Origin: Bacillus benzoevorans
GTDB taxonomy: Bacteria; Bacillota; Bacilli; Bacillales; Cytobacillaceae
Direction: 5' to 3'
DNA length: 64,000 nt
Assembly (NCBI RefSeq): GCF_014207535.1
Contig: NZ_JACHGK010000021.1
Coordinates: forward strand, 1-64,000
Part shown: piece after piece, positions 34,796-43,885 of the stretch
Layout of the letters: each line of letters starts with the position of its first letter
Numbering within the stretch: position 1 is the first letter of the stretch
Translations under genes and position numbers: made by a program
Notes under the pieces: generated by a model
What the model was told of the DNA's origin: nothing
Seen by the model: only the letters and a program-made list of their open reading frames with translations
Database searches by the model: none

Positions 34796-34939
34796 CGTAC
34801 ATCTATATTTAATTGTTTAAAGGTAAATTAACATAAATATTCAAAGAGATAAAGTATTTTGCCCTATCCTTTATTTACCATCATTCAAATGAGCACTTAT
34901 TCATTTACCATGATCGATTGTTCGATCCTTTTCCATTCA

Positions 34940-35653
34940 TCACTGTGACGCAAGCGGCAGTTTGTTTGAGTATGGTACGGATTCGTTAAAGTTGTCGTCA
35001 GTGTATTTGATGCCGCTGTATTTCAGGATTCCATTTTCAATTTTTAAGTCTGTAATTTGAACATCGCCTTCATATTGTGTAAGGGCAGTTTTTTCTTTCG
35101 TTTCCAAATTCACTCGGTATATATTTCCGCCTGTAGCAACTGTGCCATAGGCATATCCAATGATTACTAGTACATTTTCATTGTTTTCCCAGATGACTTT
35201 TTTCGGAGTTTGCTCGCCTTCAGTTGCGACTAATACATTTTGAGTGCCGTCTTCGAGATTCACGATATAAACATCTCCCGGCTCTTCCCATTCAATTGGA
35301 GATACGTAGGCCGCTTTTTTTCTATCAGGTGATTTCACAGGTTCAGAAGCGCTTCTCGCCGCTAAAACTTCTGTATTTCCATCTGCTTTGACTAATTGTA
35401 CGGATTTTTCTTCGGTGTTATACTTTATATCGAAACCATCAGTTTCAGATGTTTCCGCTTTGTCTGCATTTTCTTCCTGCTGCTCAAGCTCTTCTTTTGC
35501 TTCAGTCTTATCAGCTGTTTCGGAATCTGATTTTACTTTTTCTTCCGTTTGTATTTCTTCGGACTTTTTATCCTCCGTCACTTCTGCCCCATTAGCACAA
35601 GCTCCAAGAACTAAAATGGCTGCCAGTAATATTAATAATATGTACTTCTTCAT
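34940..35653 (-). CDS. Lipoprotein with Lys/Glu-rich linker and propeller-like domain
   Basis: A 237-aa lipoprotein. The signal ends in the lipobox LVLGAC (Cys at about 20). A long Glu/Lys/Ser-rich low-complexity linker (about 25-75) leads to a strand-rich domain with repeats like ENVLVIIGYAYGTVATGGNIYRVNLETKEKTALTQYEG, resembling WD40/DPP-type propeller blades. ATG 35653 follows GGAGGAC. Role unknown. Confidence 0.7.
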   Translation of the reverse strand: MKKYILLILLAAILVLGACANGAEVTEDKKSEEIQTEEKVKSDSETADKTEAKEELEQQEENADKAETSETDGFDIKYNTEEKSVQLVKADGNTEVLAARSASEPVKSPDRKKAAYVSPIEWEEPGDVYIVNLEDGTQNVLVATEGEQTPKKVIWENNENVLVIIGYAYGTVATGGNIYRVNLETKEKTALTQYEGDVQITDLKIENGILKYSGIKYTDDNFNESVPYSNKLPLASQ

Positions 35654-36134
35654 AATGTCCTCCAATCATTTTTATGTCCCATCGATCTTATCATAATTGC
35701 CTCTAATTGAAAAACCATATTTTAGTAATTAATTATTTTAGGAAAGTACAAATCTCCCCATTAAGATTCATAAACCGGTACTGAAATATAATTACACTCA
35801 TACTCTTTTCCTCTTAACGAGAACTATCTTTTTACCTATAAAAAACAGCAAAAAAACAATCTATGCACTGTAAAATATGGAGTTAATAGATAATTTTTAT
35901 TTTTGAAACGGAAATCTTTAACTATAACTAGAAATATAAATGAAAGTTTCATGCAATTTTTTCTTATATCGAAATACCTTATTGACAATTCCAATTATTT
36001 ATAATAGTATGTTAAAAACATTAAATGAATCTTTTTTCGATTTTTGATTGGGAGTGTCAAAGGGGTAGTCCAAAAGTCTTTAGCACCAGGTTGTTAAAAA
36101 TGTTGGACAATTGGTAGAAAAAGGGGGAAGTTTG
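35654..36134. other. Divergent intergenic region
   Basis: About 480 bases, no gene. A promoter for the 113-aa gene is seen at 35982-36010. A sequence ACCAGGTTGTTAAAAATG precedes the ribosome site; nothing else is recognised. Confidence 0.5.
35982..36010 (+). promoter_or_regulatory. Sigma-A promoter
   Basis: TTGACA (35982-35987), 17-base spacer, TAGTAT (36005-36010). Confidence 0.55.
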
Positions 36135-36476
36135 ATGAATACGGTTACACATTTAAACACGGACGATTATTTAGATTTATACTTGTTTGCAAAAAAAATG
36201 GGGGATAAAATCTGGCAGAATGAAATTGTAGTAAAGCTGCGTGATATTTTAAGCGGGCGTCCTGTAGAAATTGAAAGTCCCGACCTTGAAACCCTTTGGG
36301 AAAACTATAAAACGGTGAGCAGTGAAATTGTTGCGCTGTATCGAAAATTGCCAGAAAATTCTACGAATGAAAGACAAACGATAAAAGCAACGATCGTAAA
36401 ACTAAAAAAGCAGCGCCGGGCAATCATCAAACAGATGGATTTGGCAAATGGCATGAATTATTATAGCAATTATTAA
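36135..36476 (+). CDS. Unknown 113-aa helical protein
   Basis: A 113-aa mostly helical protein (MNTVTHLNTDDYLDLYLFAKKMGDKIWQNEIVVKL... KLKKQRRAIIKQMDLANGM). ATG 36135 has GGGGGA at good distance; the frame to 36111 adds eight residues. It has its own promoter and terminator. No family recognised. Confidence 0.65.
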   Translation: MNTVTHLNTDDYLDLYLFAKKMGDKIWQNEIVVKLRDILSGRPVEIESPDLETLWENYKTVSSEIVALYRKLPENSTNERQTIKATIVKLKKQRRAIIKQMDLANGMNYYSNY

Positions 36477-36500
36477 TCATTCGCATACTAAAATAATACG

Positions 36501-36533
36501 AAAAAACCCAAGCTCAAAGAACTTGGGTTTTTT
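36501..36533 (+). terminator. Terminator of the 113-aa gene
   Basis: AAAAAACCCAAG / CTTGGGTTTTTT. Confidence 0.85.
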
Positions 36534-36613
36534 CAAATTTTCGCCATATATTAGGCGCTTCTTGCCCCTGCCAAGGAATTTCATTTTACCATATTTACGT
36601 CCCTTCTTAAAGC

Positions 36614-36651
36614 GAAAAAAAAGACTATCTCCAGAGGAAATAGTCTTTTTC
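36614..36651 (-). terminator. thrC terminator
   Basis: AAAGACTAT / ATAGTCTTT, eight T on the minus strand. Confidence 0.85.
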
Positions 36652-36659
36652 AATCGAAA

Positions 36660-38066
36660 TTATTGAGCGACAGAAGTGTTAAAGTGTTTTTCTAATCTGC
36701 TGGCAATGACATCATTGTCAGCTTCAACCACTTCTAGATATTGCGGTTTTTCAAACAATTGATTAATTTGTTCAGGGTATATTTGCTCAATATCACAAAG
36801 AGAGATAGACTCATTGAATTTTGCTGGATGTGCTGTGGCCAGTGTTACGCAGACTTCTTCAGGAGCACTGCATGTTTCGTAGGCTGCAACGCCGCAAGAA
36901 GTGTGCGGATCTAGTAAATAACCTGTTTCATTATAGTACTTGCTGATTGTCTTTAAGCAATCTTCTCCTGCTACACCATGTGCCGCAAAATCTGCCTGCA
37001 CTTGACGAAGCTGCGTCTCTCCGACTACTATTTGACCCTCTGCCTTAAATTGATCCATTAATGCAGAAACTTCCTTTGCATTTTCATCCAGTAAGTAATA
37101 TAGATAACGCTCGAAGTTGCTTGCTACTTGGATATCCATGGAAGGACTGTATGTACTGCGGAACTCTCCTGGTTTGTACACCCCATCCTTGATAAATCGT
37201 TCTAGAATATTATTTTCATTTGTAGCAACAATCAGCTTGCCGATTGGCAGACCCATTCTTTTTGCCAGGAACCCGGCAAAAATATCGCCGAAGTTTCCAG
37301 TTGGGACACTGAAGTTCAAGCTCTTAATATCGCCCGCTTTTGTTACTTGGAAATAAGCATAAAAATAATAAACAGTTTGGGCTAAAATACGAGCGAAATT
37401 AATCGAGTTAATCGCACGAAGAGAGTACTTATTTTTAAATTCTAAATCGGCAAATAGCTCCTTAATGATTCTTTGACCATCGTCAAATGTACCTTTAATG
37501 GCTAAATTTAAAACACTTTCGTCATGAACTGTCGTCATTTGCAGTTCTTGAACCTTGCTTACCCTTCCGTGCGGGTGAAGAATACAAATGCGAATGCCAT
37601 CTTTGCCTCGTACACCTTCAATCGCAGATGCACCTGTATCTCCTGATGTAGCACCGAGGATGTTGATGGTTTCACCTGTTTTCTTGAAAATATAGGAATA
37701 TAAATTTCCTAAAAATTGCAGTGCCACATCTTTAAAGGCAAAGGTTGGTCCATGGAACAACTCCAGGACATACATATTATCCTTCACTTTTTTAACAGGT
37801 GTTACTTCCGGATCACGGAAAGTAGCGTAGCTCTTATTGATTAATTCTTTGAGTTCATCCGCAGGAATTTCCCCTGCTACATAATAAGAAATGATTTCGT
37901 AAGCTAATTCTTGATAAGTTAACTGGGACATTTCCTTCAGCTTTTCTGCTGGAATTTGCGGGATTTTTTCTGGGATTAAAAGTCCCCCATCATTTGCCAG
38001 CCCCATCATAACTGTATCGATAAAACCAATTGCTTCCACATTCCCGCGTGTACTAATGTATTTCAT
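36660..38066 (-). CDS. thrC: Threonine synthase
   Basis: A 468-aa PLP enzyme converting O-phosphohomoserine to threonine. LELFHGPTFAFKDVALQFLGN carries the PLP lysine, and GATSGDTGASAIEGV is the phosphate-binding loop; PTGNFGDIFAGF is typical. It belongs to the longer threonine synthase type (as in E. coli and yeast) and not the ~350-aa type common in Bacillus hom-thrCB operons. It stands alone here, so a second thrC may exist elsewhere. ATG 38066 follows GGAGG. Confidence 0.93.
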   Translation of the reverse strand: MKYISTRGNVEAIGFIDTVMMGLANDGGLLIPEKIPQIPAEKLKEMSQLTYQELAYEIISYYVAGEIPADELKELINKSYATFRDPEVTPVKKVKDNMYVLELFHGPTFAFKDVALQFLGNLYSYIFKKTGETINILGATSGDTGASAIEGVRGKDGIRICILHPHGRVSKVQELQMTTVHDESVLNLAIKGTFDDGQRIIKELFADLEFKNKYSLRAINSINFARILAQTVYYFYAYFQVTKAGDIKSLNFSVPTGNFGDIFAGFLAKRMGLPIGKLIVATNENNILERFIKDGVYKPGEFRSTYSPSMDIQVASNFERYLYYLLDENAKEVSALMDQFKAEGQIVVGETQLRQVQADFAAHGVAGEDCLKTISKYYNETGYLLDPHTSCGVAAYETCSAPEEVCVTLATAHPAKFNESISLCDIEQIYPEQINQLFEKPQYLEVVEADNDVIASRLEKHFNTSVAQ

Positions 38067-38268
38067 AATATCCTCCAAGTAAAAAATAAAATATATTACT
38101 ATCCTTACCTATAATGAGCTTTAAGTCAATATTAGAATAAAAATATTCGCTATTTTACAAACACAAATTTTACCTATTCTGTCCATTGCCTAACGATCCT
38201 GTTTTCATTATCTGCTAATTTATTTAAAACCACACTGTTTTTGTGGCCAAATATTGAATTTTCCCTTT

Positions 38269-39237
38269 TTAACTGGTTACAGAAGGATCCCCTTCAATCT
38301 GCTGTTGATATCGCTTGTCGAGAAAACTGCCAAACAGAGAGGCTAATGTCTGCTGAAAGAGCATACTGACCACGACAGGCACGACAACAGCCGGAGGAAA
38401 ATAGGAAATAGCAATAACGGCACCGGCACTTATATTTCTCATTCCGCCTAAAAAGGTAAAAGCCGTAATCATCCGTTGATCAAACTTCAACGCTTTTCCT
38501 AAGAAAAGAGCAAATAAATATCCTGAAAAGGCGATAAAAAAGACAACAAAGATAATCAACAAGAGCTTCCAGTGAATCTCTGCTAAATATGGCGCAACAA
38601 CGGATCCGTTCAACGCTACAACAATCCCGAGGAAGATTTTTGAGATTGGCGCTAGTCTCGGCTTCCATATAGGGGCAATTTTTCCCTTTGTGATTTCATT
38701 TAATAACATTCCAAGAATCGATGGCAGAACAATCATATAGAATAATCCAATCATCATGCTTCCAGTATCCAGTGCCACTTTTTGACCAACTAATAAAGAT
38801 AAACTATACGGGACAATAAATGGTGATAATAATGCATCCAGCAAAATCGCCGCCAGTGTAACGGCCTTATTTCCTTTTTTCATTGATACCCAAATAAAAC
38901 TTGTAACTCCGGTTGGAATAACCATTCCAAGAATGATTCCGGTAATCGTCATGGAATCACCATTAAACACCGTATGACTGATTCCCGACGCCCAAAGCGG
39001 CATGAAGACATGCAAAAATAGCAAAACGATAATGATTGGTAATGGGTGAATCACGGCGTTTTTTAATGAGCGGAAGTTCATCGATAAACTGCCCTCAAAT
39101 GTCATAAAAGCAAAAAGCCACGGAACGATAAATGAATAATCCTTTATATAGGCCGAGAAAAGAATACCTAGAATTACTCCGGTTGGGGTAATAAAAGGCA
39201 GCATTTTTTCCAGCCTGCGATTAATTTGCTGCAGCAT
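38269..39237 (-). CDS. Bile acid:sodium symporter family (BASS) transporter
   Basis: A 322-aa membrane protein with about nine or ten hydrophobic segments. FITPTGVILGILFSAYIKDYSFIVPWLFAFMTF and GMVIPTGVTSFIWVSMKKGN are typical of BASS/YocS-PanS-type transporters for organic anions. ATG 39237 follows AAGGGATGG. Substrate unknown; no neighbouring metabolic gene helps. Confidence 0.85.
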   Translation of the reverse strand: MLQQINRRLEKMLPFITPTGVILGILFSAYIKDYSFIVPWLFAFMTFEGSLSMNFRSLKNAVIHPLPIIIVLLFLHVFMPLWASGISHTVFNGDSMTITGIILGMVIPTGVTSFIWVSMKKGNKAVTLAAILLDALLSPFIVPYSLSLLVGQKVALDTGSMMIGLFYMIVLPSILGMLLNEITKGKIAPIWKPRLAPISKIFLGIVVALNGSVVAPYLAEIHWKLLLIIFVVFFIAFSGYLFALFLGKALKFDQRMITAFTFLGGMRNISAGAVIAISYFPPAVVVPVVVSMLFQQTLASLFGSFLDKRYQQQIEGDPSVTS

Positions 39238-39411
39238 GTTGCCATCCCTTCTGTAAATCTTTTGATTTCTTTGCAAGAAAAACTGAAAAATTTGATATGG
39301 CGAAAAACATAGTCATCTGTTTTTTCCTGCATAAACATTTTTCCTAATCTGAAAGATTCATATTTTTTATAAATGCAGTATAGCGCTTAAAACGTGATTA
39401 TGTCCAATTGA

Positions 39412-39535
39412 ATATAATTAATCAAATTCGCCTCGGCGAATTTGCGCCCGATTTTTTTCACGCTCAGAGCGCCACATCCTGTGGCTTCGCCTGACTAGGA
39501 CGTCCTGTCCGTCGTCGAGCTCGCTCGAAAAATTT
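39412..39535. repeat. Palindrome-rich dispersed repeat, copy 1
   Basis: A GC-richer island in an AT-rich gap. It begins with the palindrome AAATTCGCCTCGGCGAATTT and continues with GCCACATCCTGTGGC (39471-39485) and GGACGTCCTGTCC. The second core is the exact reverse complement of the core at 55400-55414, so the two islands belong to one family in opposite orientation. Confidence 0.6.
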
Positions 39536-39587
39536 CCTTTGAAAAATCATACTTATTGGTTATCAAAAAATGCTGCTAGTAAAAGAT

Positions 39588-39618
39588 ACAGGACGTTCCC
39601 CCATCGGAAACGTCCTGT
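39588..39618 (-). terminator. helD terminator hairpin
   Basis: ACAGGACGTT / AACGTCCTGT with an 11-base loop; the T-run is weak. Confidence 0.55.
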
Positions 39619-39629
39619 AATATGAATAG

Positions 39630-41972
39630 TCAGCACTCAAGATGAATAAAACTTTCAACATCCTTGTTGTCTAATAATGGACTTGGTTCACCTACGCAGT
39701 ATAATCGCAGGTAATGCATGGCGCGGGTACAGGCAGTGTAGAATAGTCTTCTTAAGTTCTCATCACCGTAAACCTTCTCCGATGCGTCATAAATGATGAC
39801 GGCGTCAAATTCGATTCCTTTAGCTAAATAGGCCGGGATAATGACTACACCCTGCTCGTATTCCGTTGAGTTGCTCTTAATCAGCTTAATGTCTTTAATT
39901 TTTTTCAGTGCTTCATAAGCAGTTTCACTTTCAGCGGCAGATTTACATATAATCGCAATGGTGTGATACCCTCGATTTTGTAGCTCAGTTACTTCGGTTA
40001 TGATGCTGCAATGAAGGTCGGTACGGTTTGACAATTGTGTCCAAACAGGCTTCTCGCCATCCCGTTCAAAAGGAGTGATCCCTTCGCCGCCCGGTACGAG
40101 TCTGCGTGTAAATTCAACGATTGGTTTTGTCGATCTGTAGCTGCGTGTCAAATGGATCACTTCTGTTTTATCCGGTCCATAAAGATTCGTAAGACCATCG
40201 AAACCAGATGTTTTGCTCGCATGGGCAAATATCGCCTGATTAAAGTCACCTAGCACAGTCATTTTCGCTGACGGAAACAGGCGTTTTAAAAATTCAAATT
40301 GAAATGGTGAGTAATCCTGCGCTTCGTCCACTAGCACTTGTTTAATGGAATGGTTCATTTGAAAACCTTGGATCAACTCTTGTAACAGCAAAAATGGAGC
40401 AGCATCCTCATAGTACAGTTTGTTTTCATCCAGCATGTTCACAGTCAAGCGGCAAATATCTGCCCACCCTTCAGGTGTTCCGTTAGCCATCAAAGGAGCG
40501 TCTCCAATGGAAGCAGAGAAAAGTTGCTTGTAAATACCCTTCATATCAATAAAGCGGAGTTCTTTGATTTTTTTTCTTAGTGGTTTAAATCTCCGGCGAA
40601 CAATTAATCTCCCGAGTGCTGCGATTTCACTATCATAATCATAAAACGAGTTTTCCGTAAGGACGCGTTTTTTCTGTAAGTAAGTACGAGCTTTTTGGTA
40701 CTCCTCATTGCTTAGCAGTTCAATTTCTTCTTGTACCCATGGCTTGGTCCTTTCAATCTTTTCAGCCCCCGTCAACATCTTGTTCAGCCAATCTGCTAAT
40801 TTTTCCAGTCGATTATGGAGGCGGTCCGAGGTGGCACAGTTATAAAACTGATTCGTCATTTGTTCCGCCGTGATGATCGGTTTTCCGCGAAAGGTCATAC
40901 CTTTGAATAGCATACCGGATGCTTCCAGCGATTTTCTGTAATTTTGTATGAAAGCAAAAAAATCAGTTGATGCCTTAAACTGAATATTCTTTAGTCTAGC
41001 CTGATAATCAGGAACCTCACCTTCAGTTAACACATATTCCAATTGTTCATATGGACCTTCCAGTTGAAAAGTGCTGCCTAGGCGATGATCTAAATATTCC
41101 TGGAACGTAACCTGCTGCATATTCTCTTCCCCAAGTTCAGGCAATACATTGGAAACATAGCTATTAAACATGGAATTAGGCGAAAACAAAATGATTTGAT
41201 CGGCCTTCAACCAATCACGGTTTTTATAAAGTAAATAAGCGATTCGTTGCAGTGCCGCCGATGTCTTGCCACTGCCGGCGGAACCCTGGACGATGAGCAG
41301 CCGCCCGCGATCGTGGCGAATGATCTTGTTTTGTTCCCGTTGTATCGTGGCTACGATGCTGTGTAAGTGTTTCTCAGTACCTTTGCCCAGCACCTGCTGC
41401 AAAATCTCGTCTCCGATAGTGATCCGGGTATCAAACATCGATTCGATTTTCCCGCCACGAATGAGGTATTGCCACTTTTGTTCCAGCGTGCCGTGGATTG
41501 TTCCTTCGGGTGTCGTGTACTCTGCAGGACCCGGCGGGTAATCGTAGTAGATGCTCGATATCGGTGCACGCCAGTCGTAGACAAGGAAGTTATCCCTGCT
41601 TATATCTGTTAATGTGGAGACGCCAATATAGATATGTTCGGGCATGGAAGTTCCATCTTCAACAAAATCGATCCGGCCGAAATAAGGCGATTCCTGCATC
41701 CTCCGCATCGCTTGCAATTTCTTCGAGGCTTGCTTATGGGTACTTTGGTTTACAGACAAGATTTGAGCCTGCTGTCTCAGACTTATGATCGTTTCAAGAT
41801 AATCATCAAACGAATCTGTGTTCACCTTGACCTCATCCCAAAAGTTTTTTCGGAAAACGTTTACTTCCTTACCTCGGCGTCCAGTTTCGTCCTCCAACTT
41901 TTTAATCTGTTCCTTGATCACTTGCATCACTTTGTCTACTCGTTCTTGCTCTTTTCGTAGTTCTGCATCCAT
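39630..41972 (-). CDS. helD: RNA polymerase recycling ATPase HelD
   Basis: A 780-aa UvrD/Rep-like superfamily I protein with an N-terminal coiled-coil (about 1-90), as in HelD, which pries stalled RNA polymerase off DNA. Walker A is VQGSAGSGKTSAAL (about 230) and Walker B VDEAQDYSPFQFE; a late SF1 block reads VIIPAYLAKGIEFDAVIIYDA. Start at ATG 41972 follows AAAGGAGAG. Monocistronic. Confidence 0.93.
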   Translation of the reverse strand: MDAELRKEQERVDKVMQVIKEQIKKLEDETGRRGKEVNVFRKNFWDEVKVNTDSFDDYLETIISLRQQAQILSVNQSTHKQASKKLQAMRRMQESPYFGRIDFVEDGTSMPEHIYIGVSTLTDISRDNFLVYDWRAPISSIYYDYPPGPAEYTTPEGTIHGTLEQKWQYLIRGGKIESMFDTRITIGDEILQQVLGKGTEKHLHSIVATIQREQNKIIRHDRGRLLIVQGSAGSGKTSAALQRIAYLLYKNRDWLKADQIILFSPNSMFNSYVSNVLPELGEENMQQVTFQEYLDHRLGSTFQLEGPYEQLEYVLTEGEVPDYQARLKNIQFKASTDFFAFIQNYRKSLEASGMLFKGMTFRGKPIITAEQMTNQFYNCATSDRLHNRLEKLADWLNKMLTGAEKIERTKPWVQEEIELLSNEEYQKARTYLQKKRVLTENSFYDYDSEIAALGRLIVRRRFKPLRKKIKELRFIDMKGIYKQLFSASIGDAPLMANGTPEGWADICRLTVNMLDENKLYYEDAAPFLLLQELIQGFQMNHSIKQVLVDEAQDYSPFQFEFLKRLFPSAKMTVLGDFNQAIFAHASKTSGFDGLTNLYGPDKTEVIHLTRSYRSTKPIVEFTRRLVPGGEGITPFERDGEKPVWTQLSNRTDLHCSIITEVTELQNRGYHTIAIICKSAAESETAYEALKKIKDIKLIKSNSTEYEQGVVIIPAYLAKGIEFDAVIIYDASEKVYGDENLRRLFYTACTRAMHYLRLYCVGEPSPLLDNKDVESFIHLEC

Positions 41973-42274
41973 TGCCTAGCTCTCCTTTAAAAAAATGAAA
42001 TGAAAAGGTTGACTGATGAAACATTTTGTTATATAATTAAAATGGAATATTGTACGTTTTTAATTTATTTAAATGCGTTTCTATATTAATTTATCATGAT
42101 TTCTTATGATAATCAATGGATTTTACATGTTTTCCTCAAGTAAATCTTGCCAAATCTCTACATATTTTGTTTTCCTTCAAACACAGCTTTTATTAAACCG
42201 TCCATAAAATTGGTTTTAGCCTATTTCCTTATAAGATTTCCCGTTCAAAATCAAAATGATATTGTTTTCGAAAT
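41973..42274. other. Intergenic region upstream of helD
   Basis: About 300 bases, AT-rich, between helD and the convergent-side terminator of the flavoprotein gene. I see no gene or repeat here. Confidence 0.4.
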
Positions 42275-42330
42275 TAAAAAAAGAGAGACCCCTTTAGACA
42301 TGAAATGCCAATTAGAGGTTCCTCTTTTTG
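42275..42330 (-). terminator. Terminator of the flavoprotein gene
   Basis: AAAAAGAG-GAACC / GGTC-TCTCTTTTT read on the minus strand. Confidence 0.65.
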
Positions 42331-42371
42331 ATCATTTTATTACAAGTTAGGATTACTAATCATTTTAATAA

Positions 42372-43544
42372 TTAGTACACGTCTCTTTGGTAACGGCCTT
42401 GTTTTTGCAAATCGTTTAGATAACCTTCTGCATCTTCACGGCTCATATTGCCTTCTTTTTCAATGACACTGATTAAGGCATCATTCACATCTTTTGCCAT
42501 ACGTGATTTATCACCGCATACAAAGAAAGAAGCGCCGCTTTCCAGCCAGTCAAATAATTCTTTGCTGTTTTCCAGCATTCTGTTTTGTACATATACCTTT
42601 TGCTCGGTATCACGAGAGAATGCTGTAGTGATTGTTGTCAGAACACCATCTTGCTGATATTGTTCTAATTCGTTTTGATACAGGTAATCACATGCTGCAT
42701 GCTGGTCACCAAAGAATAACCATGCTCTACCCGGAGCCTTTGTTACCGCACGTTCTTCGATAAAGGAACGGAAAGGTGCGATACCTGTACCTGGTCCAAC
42801 CATGATAATATCTTTATCAGACTCAGGTAAATGGAAGTGTTTATTAGGCTGAACGAATACTGGAAGTGTATTGCCAACCTGTGAACGTTCAGCAACTAAT
42901 ACGGAACATACCCCTTTGCGATCACGACCGTGGGCATTGTAGCGTACAGCACCAATGGTTAAATGTACTTGACCTGGATGTGCAGCGAAACTGCTGGCAA
43001 TCGAATAAAGGCGGGCAGTCATCTTTCTTAACATAGAAACAACATCCTGTGCTGTAGCATTCCATGGACCGAATTCGCGCAGCATATCAAGTAAATCACG
43101 GCCATAGCAGTATTCTTTTACTTGGTCAGCATTCTCAGGCAATAACAGCTTTTTAAGTTCTTCGTTTTCTGTGAATTCAGCTGCCTGCTGCAGGACTTTT
43201 TTGCTCAATAAAGTAATTTCAAAGTAATCTGTCAGCGCTTCCTTTAAAGTCATTGTATCGCCTTGTTTATTAAGGACAACCTCTAGATTTGGATCCCATT
43301 TCATTTCCTCAATAATTGCCGCTACTAATTCTGGATCATTGCTAGGCAGAATTCCAAGAGCATCACCGGGATTATAGGAAAGACCGGAACCTTCTAAAGA
43401 TAATTCCAAATGTCTTGTTTCTTTTGCTGAGCCTTCTCCATTTAAATTAACATTATTCAGAACCTTTGCTTGAAATGGATTGGTTCTAGAGTATGTAACA
43501 GACGCCTTTTCGTCCTGTTTTGTGTTGACTACTGTATTTTGCAT
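42372..43544 (-). CDS. CysJ-like flavoprotein lacking the FMN domain
   Basis: A 390-aa protein that matches only the C-terminal part of sulfite reductase flavoprotein alpha: FAD-binding domain with RLYSIASS and GVCSVLVAE, then the NADPH-binding domain with GPGTGIAPFRSF, FFGDQ and FVCGDKSRMAKDV. The N-terminal flavodoxin domain that accepts electrons in ~600-aa CysJ is absent, and the open frame upstream has no room for it. It could work with a separate flavodoxin or hemoprotein. ATG 43544 follows GGGGTG. No cysI lies beside it. Confidence 0.88.
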   Translation of the reverse strand: MQNTVVNTKQDEKASVTYSRTNPFQAKVLNNVNLNGEGSAKETRHLELSLEGSGLSYNPGDALGILPSNDPELVAAIIEEMKWDPNLEVVLNKQGDTMTLKEALTDYFEITLLSKKVLQQAAEFTENEELKKLLLPENADQVKEYCYGRDLLDMLREFGPWNATAQDVVSMLRKMTARLYSIASSFAAHPGQVHLTIGAVRYNAHGRDRKGVCSVLVAERSQVGNTLPVFVQPNKHFHLPESDKDIIMVGPGTGIAPFRSFIEERAVTKAPGRAWLFFGDQHAACDYLYQNELEQYQQDGVLTTITTAFSRDTEQKVYVQNRMLENSKELFDWLESGASFFVCGDKSRMAKDVNDALISVIEKEGNMSREDAEGYLNDLQKQGRYQRDVY

Positions 43545-43885
43545 TTTTTTCACCCCAATAAATAATATGTACATAGTTAGAATATCATAATAAGATATGT
43601 AGCTAGAATATCACAAGTTGACAAAATGAGATAGATTTTTGCACAATTTCTTTACAAATGTATGAATTTATTATGAATGAAAGGGGACTGATTTCGTTCA
43701 TTTAAGGAAAATGGCGCACAAAATATTGTAAAAAAAAACGAAATCAGCGCTGCCCCATTAAGAATTCATTCATGTATTCTGCTATATGAACAGTTTCTCC
43801 TCGAAAAAATAAATACCTAACTGTAATTATTTCCTTTTTTTTATGTTCCATATCTGCTTGAATGATTCCGCAAAATTTGCGCAGT
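43545..43885. repeat. Intergenic region with a 10-bp inverted repeat
   Basis: TGATTTCGTT (43689-43698) and AACGAAATCA (43737-43746) flank 38 bases, with GGGG and CCCC outside. It may be a terminator for sbcC or a small mobile-repeat remnant. No gene is seen. Confidence 0.4.
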
